From Thaumasiovibrio occultus (lineage in GTDB: Bacteria > Pseudomonadota > Gammaproteobacteria > Enterobacterales > Vibrionaceae): DNA of 64,000 nt. Where the stretch lies: contig AP023053.1 of NCBI GenBank assembly GCA_019703815.1, positions 482,995 through 546,994 of the forward strand, read 5' to 3'. The position numbers and the translations under genes were made by a program. This document shows positions 18,374 to 26,168 of this stretch, one piece after another; the stretch's first letter is position 1, and each line of letters starts with the position of its first letter. Under the pieces are notes generated by a model. It was not told where the DNA came from and made no database searches. It was given only the letters and a program-made list of their open reading frames with translations.

Positions 18374-18925
18374 CACGCAAGCGGATAACAAACGACGAGC
18401 GCCTGAATCCACTAGCAGCGTCTTCATGGTGCTCGGTTTGATGTTGATCTAGTGAACGACGAATACACGCATTTGGGCCACGGTATCGGCTTGCCGCTCT
18501 GATGATTAAATTGGGAAAAATCGTATGAAGGGACGGTGCACTGCCTCGCAAATCGCCACGGTGGCATTGAGATCATTCGTACCGTTGGTACGGTAAGCCC
18601 TCACGTATCTCGTGGGCAGGCCACGCCCCAGCTTATTGAACAGTTCCTGCCCGCACAGTGAACCACTGCCGGCTTTGACATCCATCAGTGAAGCAGGGAC
18701 TTGAAGATGGTGCTGAGCAAATTGGTCCGTGAAACGGCTTTATCCATGATCACCTTCCATGGGCTACAACGCCGTAGCTCGTGCATTGGCGCTTGATCAG
18801 ATCGATACAACAACAATCGAACGGTGACATGGACACCTCCTGCATTGTCTGACTGCTATCACGCAGTGCGGCAGACGGGGTAGAGAGGTGACCCCCGTCT
18901 TTCGTAATAACTTCAAAGGAATGTT
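18374..18925. other. Intergenic stretch with possible gene debris
   Basis: About 550 bases. A 59-codon minus-strand frame (18506-18685) is open but has no supporting features. The last 20 bases hold the AAAGGAATG ribosome binding site of the next gene. I see no RNA or IS end. Confidence 0.35.
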
Positions 18926-19375
18926 ATGTACAAATTTTTCGCAGCGTTAATGACGATAGCTTCACTCACTGCCAGTGCAGCAGGCATGCAAGTTATTACA
19001 GTTGATGATCAGCATATCCAAATGGGTGGGGCTGAAAATGAAGAAGCAGAATACTACGTAATCAATCCCGCCGTTGAAATTGAGCTCGATGCGTCGGGAT
19101 ATCAGTTTCCGACGGTTCCTGGGCATGAATCCAATGAGCCCCACGCGATCCTACTCATAATCGATGATGAGCATCAGTTTACAGCGGATTGGGAGCCTGG
19201 TGTCACGCAGTACACGCTGAATAATGCGACGTTGGTACCACGATTTAAGGATTTTAATGGCTTCAACGCGGGTGACGAATTTGCCATTGGTATTGGCATT
19301 TTGGAAACTGATCACGTTAAAAGAGAGCAGGTATTTATTTTACAGTGGGCCGCTTTGGGTAAAGTTCAGCCATAA
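18926..19375 (+). CDS. Hypothetical secreted protein, 149 residues
   Basis: A Sec signal peptide (MYKFFAALMTIASLTASAAG, likely cut after SAA/G) precedes an acidic, beta-rich domain with no Cys. It would be periplasmic or exported. Not recognised. AAAGGA lies 7 bases upstream of ATG 18926. It belongs to the run of small plus-strand genes at 17.3-19.9 kb. Confidence 0.6.
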   Translation: MYKFFAALMTIASLTASAAGMQVITVDDQHIQMGGAENEEAEYYVINPAVEIELDASGYQFPTVPGHESNEPHAILLIIDDEHQFTADWEPGVTQYTLNNATLVPRFKDFNGFNAGDEFAIGIGILETDHVKREQVFILQWAALGKVQP

Positions 19376-19497
19376 CATGTTGCTGCGCATGACGTGCCGG
19401 TGAGTCAGGCGTTATGTGGCAAAGCCGACGATGATCGCGCTTGGACAGTCTCACTCAAATTGTCAGCGTCATTCGTGATACAGACCAGGAGAAAAGT

Positions 19498-19896
19498 ATG
19501 GATAGCATTAGCAAGCAGATCAGGGAATTTGCACCAGACCAAGGCAATTGGTTAGGCCTAGACGCGCTGCTTCAGCGTATCGAAGCCATGGATCAAGACA
19601 CCATTGCGGCGTGTCTCAACGTATTCGAACGATTTCCTGATGACGACGGCGCAGGCGTGTTCTTCACCATTATTCACTGTCTCGAGCATTTTGGTAACTA
19701 TGCAGCGGCATTAGTCACGTCGGTTGAACAAAGCCCTAACCACTGGAATTTGCTCATGCTCAATCGAATGTTAAACGCAGATATCTATACCGTGGGTAAT
19801 ACAGATATCTTGCAGCTGCTAACTGCGGTGCATGAGAACACGGCGGTTTCTCAAACCCTGCGCGACTTGGCCTATGAATTTCTGATGAGCCATTAA
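19498..19896 (+). CDS. Immunity-protein-like small acidic protein
   Basis: 132 residues, starting at ATG 19498 with AGGAGAAA 4 bases upstream; a start further upstream has no such site. The core (FERFPDDDGAGVFFTIIHCL, then EQSPNHWNLLMLNRMLNADI) resembles a helical repeat family of immunity proteins for polymorphic toxins, where the Asp-rich segment followed by a short helix and an ML-N-R-x-LN motif is typical. No toxin gene (Rhs, CDI or colicin type) lies next to it, so it would be an orphan. The family assignment is from memory of the pattern and is tentative. Confidence 0.5.
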   Translation: MDSISKQIREFAPDQGNWLGLDALLQRIEAMDQDTIAACLNVFERFPDDDGAGVFFTIIHCLEHFGNYAAALVTSVEQSPNHWNLLMLNRMLNADIYTVGNTDILQLLTAVHENTAVSQTLRDLAYEFLMSH

Positions 19897-20594
19897 TAAA
19901 CCCGTGACCCTGCTTAAGTGGGGTCACCCACTAACCCCACCTTACCCCCTTTACCTTGCTAACGCACTATAACTCACCGAGCCTAACCCCAAACCTACCG
20001 CGACCCCCACCGATCATCCCGCCTGCCTTGCCGCCCAGACCCTCACCCAGCGACCCCAAACCCGCGCGCAATCCCCTTAAGTGGCCCACCCCAGGAGGAG
20101 AGAAGAGGAGAGAAGAGGACAGCAGTGCGAGGATGGGGCAGCAAGAGCGGCTGGTTAGGGGGAATGCCGGCGGTGCAGGATTAGGGGATAGTGTCTTGTG
20201 TCGTATATGTACAATTTGGGGTAAAAGGGGGGAATGTCAGCGGGCTAACACCGTTGTGTAATTGAGCAAAAACGTGTTGTGGGGGCAGGCGCGGTGCACC
20301 ACAAACTGGTGGGTTGGAGTGGCGCCATCGGGGAATTGCGGTAACACTTGCGCCTGTGACGGTTGTCCTGACTTTTAGCCGTGACTGCGAGGCGGCCGGC
20401 GCCTTCCTTGTCGCCCGCCGCGCTTTTATCCTCACGGTACCGGCAAGGGCTTATCAGGGGCGCGCAAAGGCCCGCTTTTTTTGCGCTGGCGCTGTGCGCT
20501 TTGCCAAGGGATGGGCAGGGGACGCGCTAGTACCGCGCCAAGCCCCTAATGCGTCGAGGTTATTTGTCGGTGTTGGCTGCCAAGGTGGGCGCTT
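19897..20594. other. Compositionally odd stretch without a supported gene
   Basis: About 700 bases. 19930-20090 is strikingly C-rich and G-poor on the plus strand. It is followed by a 27-base pure purine tract (20093-20119) containing two copies of GAGAAGAGGA, then by GC-rich sequence. Open frames here have low-complexity translations (Pro-rich or Arg-rich) and no ribosome binding sites, so I do not call genes. A hairpin GTGACCC/GGGTCAC at 19904-19927 follows the immunity-like gene. Confidence 0.5.
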
Positions 20595-21053
20595 TTAGAG
20601 CGCGCGATCTTGCCACGCCGCCGTGAACCCACGGGTACTGAATTCGCCAAAGGTACCGCCATCATAAGCAGAGTCGATGGTGATCGTGCCTTTAGTGGAC
20701 AGTAGTTGGTTGACGATAAAGTCGGTGCCTTCTTGGGTGGTTGGAAAGTACATTTCCGCTTGATGACCTTGGCATTGCTTATCAAAACGCACGCGCTGAT
20801 CTTCAATGATGAACGAGCCGCCATCCCGGGTGAACGCTTCCCATTCAGTACAGTCACTGGTGTCATCGTTGTAGAAGTACAGGCCGATGTCGGTGTAGCC
20901 CCCTTGCGCGTCAAACACGCCCAAATAGATGTCGTAAAAGTCTTCGGACTCGACGGCATAATTGGCGTTCACGCCCTCGATCGGTTGCCATGTAGCAATG
21001 GCTTGGGCGGTCATTGGCGCCATAAGGGCGGCGGCGATAAGTACGGGTTTCAT
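20595..21053 (-). CDS. Hypothetical secreted protein, 152 residues
   Basis: The product begins with a Sec signal peptide (MKPVLIAAALMAPMTAQAIA, cut after AQA). Its mature domain is rich in Tyr, Asp and Gly (YDIYLGVFDAQGGYTDIGLY) and has two Cys that could form a disulfide. The start at 21053 gives a proper signal peptide, but its ribosome binding site is poor; GTG 21065 is an alternative. No family is recognised. It is probably periplasmic or extracellular. Confidence 0.55.
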   Translation of the reverse strand: MKPVLIAAALMAPMTAQAIATWQPIEGVNANYAVESEDFYDIYLGVFDAQGGYTDIGLYFYNDDTSDCTEWEAFTRDGGSFIIEDQRVRFDKQCQGHQAEMYFPTTQEGTDFIVNQLLSTKGTITIDSAYDGGTFGEFSTRGFTAAWQDRAL

Positions 21054-21089
21054 CTCTTTGCTCACGATAGCCAAGTGGGTCTCCAACAC

Positions 21090-21476
21090 GCAGCGTTGCG
21101 TGTCACAATTTCATACCGCTCCATGGATGGGTTGCCTCTGGGATCAGAGGACGTCGAGGACGTGAGTCTATGCACCGGAACCACAAACACCAGTTACATT
21201 ATTTGTCATCGGGTTTATCACCACCCGCCATGTCCATGTTTACTGGCAGTGCCGGGTTTTCCGGGTTGGGTACAGTGTCGTTGTTACGTAGCGCACGGCT
21301 TAAGTTAACATCATGATTTCACGAAGAGATAAAGATGGTGGCGAGCTAAAATAAGCTAAAACGACGCCAGAGTGGGGCAGGTGGCGGTGTACTGATGCCG
21401 GTAAATTGGATGCGCGCTGGTGAGCGAGTCAAAGATCTGCGGCTTGGGTCAGTCTCCAGTTTTGTGTTTACTGTCC
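21090..21476. other. Intergenic stretch, no gene seen
   Basis: About 390 bases between the secreted-protein gene and toxin-antitoxin debris. No supported element. Confidence 0.35.
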
Positions 21477-21663
21477 TCAGTCGGCGCCGAGGGCATGTCG
21501 CAGAGTTATGCCAAGCTTTTTGAAGTCGAGCTTAGAGATCATCAATATTGACCGACATGCTCTGTTCAGATCCACGCTCTTTAGCGATAGCGAGTAGTTC
21601 AAGATCTTCGAGTCTGTCCATCATCGTTTCGTACGCTTTGGCAGGTACGCAATAAAAAACGGG
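21477..21663 (-). pseudogene. Remnant of a Phd/YefM-RelE type toxin-antitoxin pair
   Basis: On the minus strand, 21663-21532 encodes the C-terminal half of a Phd/YefM/RelB-like antitoxin: VFYCVPAKAYETMMDRLEDL, then LELLAIAKERGSEQSMSVNI-DDL and a stop. The toxin frame starts at ATG 21542, overlapping the antitoxin end as in intact loci. It encodes MISKLDFKKLGITLRHALGA and a stop at 21477, where KLDFKK matches the RelE N-terminus and then jumps. The antitoxin N-terminus is lost: its frame meets a stop at 21667-21669. Very similar intact pairs are common in Vibrio chromosomal integrons. Confidence 0.7.
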
Positions 21664-21825
21664 CGCACTTCAGTTTTATTCTCAATGTAACAATGGTTTA
21701 GGTAAGGTGGTTGGCGTTGCTCACCAATTAATGCGGTGATATAGCCTTGGTCAGATTGACTGCTCCTAGCTACGTTAATCACGTATAGTTTTGCTATCTG
21801 TACGCTACTTGCGTATAATTTGTGT

Positions 21826-22157
21826 ATGGAAAGTGTATTTGTCGAATCAAGCATATTTGAAAAGTACCGTCATGAATACCTCAGCGATGATGAGTTCAGG
21901 CTTTTTCAAGCGGAGTTAATGGCTAACCCGAAGCAGGGTGACGTGATCCAAGGTACAGGGGTTTGCGAAAGACTCGCGTTGCAAGTAAAGGTAAGGGCAA
22001 GCGTGGTGGCTCTCGCGTTATCTATTACTTCCTCGATGAAAGGCGGCGTTTCTACTTGTTGACGATTTACGGTAAGAATGAAATGGCCGACTTAACCGCA
22101 GACCAAAAGAAACAACTCAAAGCTTTTATGGAGGCGTGGCGTAATGAGCAATCGTGA
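21826..22157 (+). pseudogene. RelE/HigB-like toxin gene with a one-base frameshift
   Basis: The first frame runs from ATG 21826 (MESVFVESSIFEKYRHEYLS, NPKQGDVIQGTG) and fails at about 21962. The second frame continues KTRVASKGKGKRGGSRVIYY, FLDERRRFYLLTIYGKNEMA and ends at 22157. Adding one G to the GGGG at 21958-21961 joins them as GTGGLRKTRVA, the conserved RelE/HigB core, giving about 110 residues. The family cuts mRNA on ribosomes. The end overlaps the start of the antitoxin gene by 14 bases. It is either a real inactivation or a homopolymer sequencing error. Confidence 0.8.
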
Positions 22158-22458
22158 TCTCTTTGCAGAGTTAAGTTCAGCACTTGTTGAGACTGAGGCG
22201 CATTCTGAGGGTAAGCTTACCCTTAAAACTCATCAAGTTAATGGCATCAGTGAGTTAAATATCTCACCAGATGAAATCGTGCGTATTCGCGAGCAGTTTA
22301 ATATGTCTCGTGGTGTGTTTGCGCGTTTGTTGCACACATCAGCTCGCACGTTAGAAAACTGGGAGCAAGGGCGTAGCGCACCAAATGGACAAGCCGTTAC
22401 CCTGCTAAAGTTGGTTCAGCGTCACCCAGAAACCCTGTCGCACATCGCTGAGCTGTAA
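22144..22458 (+). CDS. HigA/NadS-type helix-turn-helix antitoxin
   Basis: 104 residues. The C-terminal half is an XRE-type DNA-binding domain (about residues 42-92: ISPDEIVRIREQFNMSRGVF, then LLHTSARTLENWEQGRSAPN). This form, with the toxin gene upstream and the antitoxin second, is typical of RelE/HigB-NadS loci. It would bind the toxin and repress the shared promoter. The gene overlaps the toxin gene by 14 bases, so translation is coupled. It is intact while its toxin is frameshifted. Confidence 0.85.
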   Translation: MSNRDLFAELSSALVETEAHSEGKLTLKTHQVNGISELNISPDEIVRIREQFNMSRGVFARLLHTSARTLENWEQGRSAPNGQAVTLLKLVQRHPETLSHIAEL

Positions 22459-22485
22459 CAGGACATTATGTTTAAGGGAATAAAC

Positions 22486-22869
22486 ATGAAAAAACTACTA
22501 GTAGCAGTCTTAGGATTGTTAAGTGTGGCCTGCGCGAATACTGAGAATGTGCCGGATTATTCCGCTATCGATTCAAGAGAGAAAGCATTGGCATTAGTTG
22601 AGAAAGGTGAGCTTGTTGAAATGCTGCTGTTTCCAACTGAGTTAGGCGGGCATGATTGGCCCCCCAACAGAGTATTTGTGCCCGTTGATGCACTGGCGAC
22701 GCAAACTCAAATCACAAAAAACCTCATTCTCTACGCCCAAGATGGGCTTATCGATAGCATGGACGTCGACGCTGAGTACAAAGGAGACAGTTTTGTGCCT
22801 ACCGAGATTACGTTCTCTACGTCGTATGCAGGAAAAGCGACAAAGTACAATCCCGTCATCCAGATTTAG
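22486..22869 (+). CDS. Hypothetical lipoprotein, 127 residues
   Basis: The N-terminus MKKLLVAVLGLLSVACANTE is a lipoprotein signal with lipobox V-A-C, Cys at about residue 16. I start at ATG 22486, with TTAAGGGAA upstream. The mature part contains a repeated hydrophobic-polar pattern (VEMLLFPTELGGHDWPPNRV). Not recognised. It follows the antitoxin gene by 27 bases and may be read from the same promoter. Confidence 0.62.
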   Translation: MKKLLVAVLGLLSVACANTENVPDYSAIDSREKALALVEKGELVEMLLFPTELGGHDWPPNRVFVPVDALATQTQITKNLILYAQDGLIDSMDVDAEYKGDSFVPTEITFSTSYAGKATKYNPVIQI

Positions 22870-23047
22870 TAGGTTCACGCAAGCAGAGTGACACCTGACC
22901 GACCCCGTCAGTCGCGAATGCGACATTGTGCGAAGTCTATCCAGTGTACAGATCCCCACAGTCCCCACGAGTATCACACTCTTAATGCGAGTCACGCGGT
23001 TATCCCAACCATAATATATAAGATATTTATCTTTTTATGGGGGTAAT

Positions 23048-23197
23048 ATGGCAATGCGTGCATTGATGTCAAGACTCGAGACGGCCGAAATGGTGAAAGC
23101 GATTGAGGCACTGATCAGTTTACCGGCACACTGGCCGGCCCAGCTCGAGTTGCAAGGCTCACGGCCGCAAGAGGTTGCCGTGGGTTTACGGTTTTGA
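23048..23197 (+). CDS. Possible 49-residue protein
   Basis: A short frame encodes MAMRALMSRLETAEMVKAIE, then ALISLPAHWPAQLELQGSRP and a stop, with GGGGGT before the ATG. An amphipathic N-terminal helix is plausible. It could be a fragment of a longer gene, since the next frame continues without clear end signals. No family is recognised; low confidence. Confidence 0.3.
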   Translation: MAMRALMSRLETAEMVKAIEALISLPAHWPAQLELQGSRPQEVAVGLRF

Positions 23198-23438
23198 GTT
23201 GCCACCAAGCCAGTTGCGTAATCAACGTGTGACCGTTGACGGGGATGAGTACAGCGGCGCGCCATAAATTGCCGCTCTAAGTCGTCTTACGACAAGAAAA
23301 GGATAGGGGTCAAAAATCAGCAAGGAATTACTAAATTAGCAAACCATGATGGTCACAACGTGGGCACAAATGCGCTGGATGGCGAAATCGGCGGGGAATT
23401 GCCTAATATTTCGGATTAGTTCAGTTTGCCCTAAACGC

Positions 23439-23469
23439 AAAAAAGCCTGCTTTGAAAGCAGGCTTTTTT
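23439..23469 (-). terminator. Terminator of the tRNA-Val operon (bidirectional)
   Basis: A stem AAAAAAGCCTGCTTT / AAAGCAGGCTTTTTT with a 1-base centre has T runs on both strands. It lies 42 bases downstream of the last tRNA on the minus strand. Confidence 0.9.
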
Positions 23470-23510
23470 GTTTAACTTTCACCACGCTTAAACGCGATGG
23501 TTTTTGAAAG

Positions 23511-23586
23511 TGGTGGGCGATACCGGGCTCGAACCAGTGACCCCCTCCTTGTAAGGGAGGTGCTCTCCCAACTGAGCTAATCGCCC
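23511..23586 (-). tRNA. tRNA-Val, anticodon TAC
   Basis: 76 bases on the minus strand including the encoded CCA. The acceptor stem GGGCGAT/ATCGCCC, D-loop AGTTGGGA, anticodon loop CTTACAA and T-loop GGTTCGAGCC are all standard. It is the third and last gene of the cluster. Confidence 0.95.
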
Positions 23587-23637
23587 TAAATAATCGCTAT
23601 TGGGATGTTTCTTGCGAAACGTGCGATTATCGGAATT

Positions 23638-23714
23638 TGGTGGGTCTAGGCAGACTCGAACTGCCGACCCCTACCATGTCAAGGTAGTACTCTAACCAAC
23701 TGAGCTATAGACCC
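23638..23714 (-). tRNA. tRNA-Val, anticodon GAC (copy 2)
   Basis: 77 bases including CCA. The acceptor stem GGGTCTA/TAGACCC pairs fully. The anticodon stem CTACC/GGTAG closes loop TTGACAT, giving anticodon GAC (Val). The T-loop reads AGTTCGAGT. Confidence 0.93.
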
Positions 23715-23755
23715 AAATTCTGTTTCTTTTGCATTACTAAAGTTAAGGCAAAAGT

Positions 23756-23832
23756 TGGTACGACCGAGTGGACTCGAACCACCGACCCCCACCATGTCAA
23801 GGTGGTGCTCTAACCAACTGAGCTACGGTCGT
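23756..23832 (-). tRNA. tRNA-Val, anticodon GAC (copy 1)
   Basis: 77 bases including CCA. The acceptor stem is ACGACCG/CGGTCGT and starts with A. The anticodon stem CCACC/GGTGG closes TTGACAT (anticodon GAC). The D-arm matches that of the second copy, and the acceptor stem differs. First gene of the operon. Confidence 0.93.
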
Positions 23833-23860
23833 ACTGTGTCTCTTTGTGAGAACGGAGCGG

Positions 23861-23889
23861 ATAATAATATCTCAGTGGATCGGTTGCAA
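23861..23889 (-). promoter_or_regulatory. Sigma-70 promoter of the tRNA-Val operon
   Basis: On the minus strand the -35 box TTGCAA (23884-23889) and -10 box TATTAT (23861-23866) are separated by exactly 17 bases. They are followed by the GC-rich discriminator CCGCTCC, typical of stringently controlled stable-RNA promoters. It lies about 25 bases before the first tRNA. Confidence 0.75.
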
Positions 23890-24315
23890 TAGTCTAATGC
23901 CGATTTTCTTGCGTTTAGGCGTTTAACTGGCTGAAATTGATGCAAGTTGACTATTTACTCAGCGTGCTAGCGGCGAGCTCTCTGAACCCAACTCACTAAA
24001 TCATCTTACCGATTGTAAAAATAGGTGGCTTCGATGGGTGCGGTTGGTCTTTTCGTGGTTTACTGAAGGGGTAAGTGCTTAATTTTGTTAGGTGACGATA
24101 AGCTATTCTATCGTCATGTTTAGCAGCGAGCGTGAGCGGCATGTATCTATGCGTAGTCTTTTGGGCGCAGCTCTGTGGTAAGGAGTTTTGTGACGCTTGC
24201 GCAGTTAAATTAGCGAAACCTCAATTTGGTGCGCGTGATGTTGGTCAGACGCACTATTATTGAAAATGATTGAAATAACGCATGTGCTTGCTTAAGCGCG
24301 TTTGAGGGTCAAGGT
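23890..24315. other. Divergent region between the tRNA operon and the phosphohexomutase gene
   Basis: About 425 bases with no gene. It contains the promoter region of the mutase gene. No specific operator was identified. Confidence 0.4.
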
Positions 24316-26046
24316 ATGAATCAGACATCATTACAACTAACGACGATTGCGCAAAATTGGCTTGATAGAGATCCAGACGAAAGAACTCGCAGTGAACTTG
24401 CTAAGCTTATCGCGAGTCAAGATTATACCGAGCTGGCGGATCGCTTTTCGCAGCGATTGGAGTTTGGTACAGCAGGGCTGCGTGGTGTGGTTGGCGCAGG
24501 GCCAAATCGAATGAACCGTTTTGTGATCCAGCAAACCGCGCTAGGGCTTGGGCGTTATTTGTTAGCGACCATCGAAGGTGCCGCAGAGCGTGGCGTGGTG
24601 ATTGGCTATGATGGCCGACCGGACTCTCGCTCTTTTGCCCAAGACACTGCTAGCGTACTGATGGCGCAAGGTATTAAGGTTTATCTCACTTATAAAGTTG
24701 CCGCAACGCCGATCACCGCGTTTGGTGTGAAGCAGCTTAATGCTTGCGCGGCCGTTGTCGTGACAGCGAGCCACAACCCTCCGCAATACAATGGCTTTAA
24801 GGTGTATTGGGAAAACGGCGCTCAGATCATTCCGCCGCACGATAAAGGTATTGCTGCGCAAATCGATCGCGCCGCCACGGAAACGATTGGATTGCTCCCG
24901 CTACCGCAAGCCGAAGAGCAAGGCCTATTGGTATGGCTAACGGAATCTTATTACGAGCAATATCAGCGCGCGGTGATCAGCGAGCCGCTGTTACTGGATG
25001 AGCACAGCATGCACGAACTGCCTATTGCCTACACCGCCATGCATGGGGTGGGTGCGGAAATGGCAAGAAAGCTCCTTACCGCCAAAGGCTTTAGCCAAGT
25101 GTATAGCGTAGCCGAGCAAGAGCAGCCTGACGGCACGTTCCCAACGGTCACTTTCCCCAATCCTGAAGAGCCAGGGGCTATGGATATGGTGATGGCGACG
25201 GCCTCGCAGCATCAGGCGCAACTGGCGCTCGCGAACGATCCCGATGCTGATCGCTTTGCGGCAGCGCTATATACCGGTGAGCCAGGGCAATATCAACGCT
25301 TAACCGGCGATCAGGTCGGCGCGTTGCTGGCGGATCATCTATTGCGACAGCAGCCGGATTCCTTGGTCGGTAACACCATAGTGTCGTCAATGATGCTTGA
25401 ACACATTGCTGAGCATTATGGCGCATCGTATTACCAAACGCTCACTGGGTTTAAATGGTTGACCAATGTCGCGATGGATTTGCAAACAGAAAGCCGTCCA
25501 TTCTTGTTTGCTTATGAAGAAGCACTTGGCTACACCATTGGGACAAATGTGTGGGATAAAGATGGTTTATCGGCGATGGTGGCGTTCTGCCAAATGGCGG
25601 CGCAGCTGCATGAGCAAGGCTTAACCGTGTGGGATCGCTTGGCGGAGATCTATCATCGTCATGGTTGCTACTATACCGCGCAGGTGAGTATTGCCCTCAG
25701 TGATGATACGCCGAACATTGGAGAGTTCTTGCGTGCGAATCCGCCGACTGAAATTAATGGGCAAAGTATCTTGTCATGCTGGGATTTTAAAACCGGTGAG
25801 ATTTTACACGCCGATGAAAGCCGTCAGCCGCTGGATTATCCAAGCAGTGATGTACTGGTGTACTACCTCGCGGATCGCTCGCGAGTGATCATCCGTCCAT
25901 CAGGCACTGAGCCAAAGATCAAGTGCTACTACGAAGTGGTGGTCGATACTATGGAAGATGAGCAGTATTTCGAGATGGAGCTAAGGGCTAAACGCGCAAT
26001 GGAAACCTTTATTGCAGCGCACCAGTCGAGTTTGCCACTGCGTTGA
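24316..26046 (+). CDS. Phosphohexomutase (phosphoglucomutase/phosphomannomutase family)
   Basis: 576 residues, the long subgroup of alpha-D-phosphohexomutases. It interconverts hexose 1- and 6-phosphates in the cytoplasm through a phosphoserine. The active Ser is at about residue 152 in VVVTASHNPPQYNGFKVYW. The metal loop reads LANDPDADRFAAAL (about 300-312), the sugar loop EEALGYTIG (about 398), and the phosphate-binding loop RPSGTEPKIKCYY near residue 525. Whether glucose, mannose or pentose phosphate is preferred cannot be read from the motifs. Single gene with its own terminator. Confidence 0.93.
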   Translation: MNQTSLQLTTIAQNWLDRDPDERTRSELAKLIASQDYTELADRFSQRLEFGTAGLRGVVGAGPNRMNRFVIQQTALGLGRYLLATIEGAAERGVVIGYDGRPDSRSFAQDTASVLMAQGIKVYLTYKVAATPITAFGVKQLNACAAVVVTASHNPPQYNGFKVYWENGAQIIPPHDKGIAAQIDRAATETIGLLPLPQAEEQGLLVWLTESYYEQYQRAVISEPLLLDEHSMHELPIAYTAMHGVGAEMARKLLTAKGFSQVYSVAEQEQPDGTFPTVTFPNPEEPGAMDMVMATASQHQAQLALANDPDADRFAAALYTGEPGQYQRLTGDQVGALLADHLLRQQPDSLVGNTIVSSMMLEHIAEHYGASYYQTLTGFKWLTNVAMDLQTESRPFLFAYEEALGYTIGTNVWDKDGLSAMVAFCQMAAQLHEQGLTVWDRLAEIYHRHGCYYTAQVSIALSDDTPNIGEFLRANPPTEINGQSILSCWDFKTGEILHADESRQPLDYPSSDVLVYYLADRSRVIIRPSGTEPKIKCYYEVVVDTMEDEQYFEMELRAKRAMETFIAAHQSSLPLR

Positions 26047-26134
26047 TTGTTTGTGAGCGCTACCAGTTTTTAGGTAAGGAAGAGTGACGTTGTAACCTGT
26101 TTGCGGCAGTGCCGGAATGAAAATTAACAGATAC

Positions 26135-26168
26135 AAAAACGGGGGCGATGATGCCCCCGTTCGTTTTT
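26135..26168. terminator. Bidirectional terminator between the mutase and MATE genes
   Basis: AACGGGGGC pairs with GCCCCCGTT around GATGAT. T-rich tracts follow on both strands (CGTTTTT on plus, GTTTTTG on minus), serving the two convergent genes. It overlaps the last base of the MATE stop region. Confidence 0.85.

Noticed and set aside
18506..18685. A 59-codon minus-strand open frame
   Set aside because: No ribosome binding site, no recognisable domain, and the surrounding sequence looks like debris.
19369..19420. An inverted repeat (GCCATAAC... / ...GTTATGTGGC) after a secreted-protein gene that looks like an integron attC site
   Set aside because: It is only about 50 bases long, the core does not fit GTTRRRY, and no similar site follows the other small genes. 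No integron integrase is present.
20088..20125. Short direct repeats as a possible CRISPR array
   Set aside because: Only two 10-base copies within a purine tract, with no spacers and no cas genes. No array is seen elsewhere in the window.
19956..20598. Several open frames in the GC-rich stretch
   Set aside because: Their translations are Pro- or Arg-rich and of low complexity, and they lack ribosome binding sites; they follow from base composition.
23511..23832. The tRNA-Val genes as attachment site of the accessory block
   Set aside because: No duplicated 3' tRNA segment and no integrase are visible within the window, so this cannot be supported beyond position.
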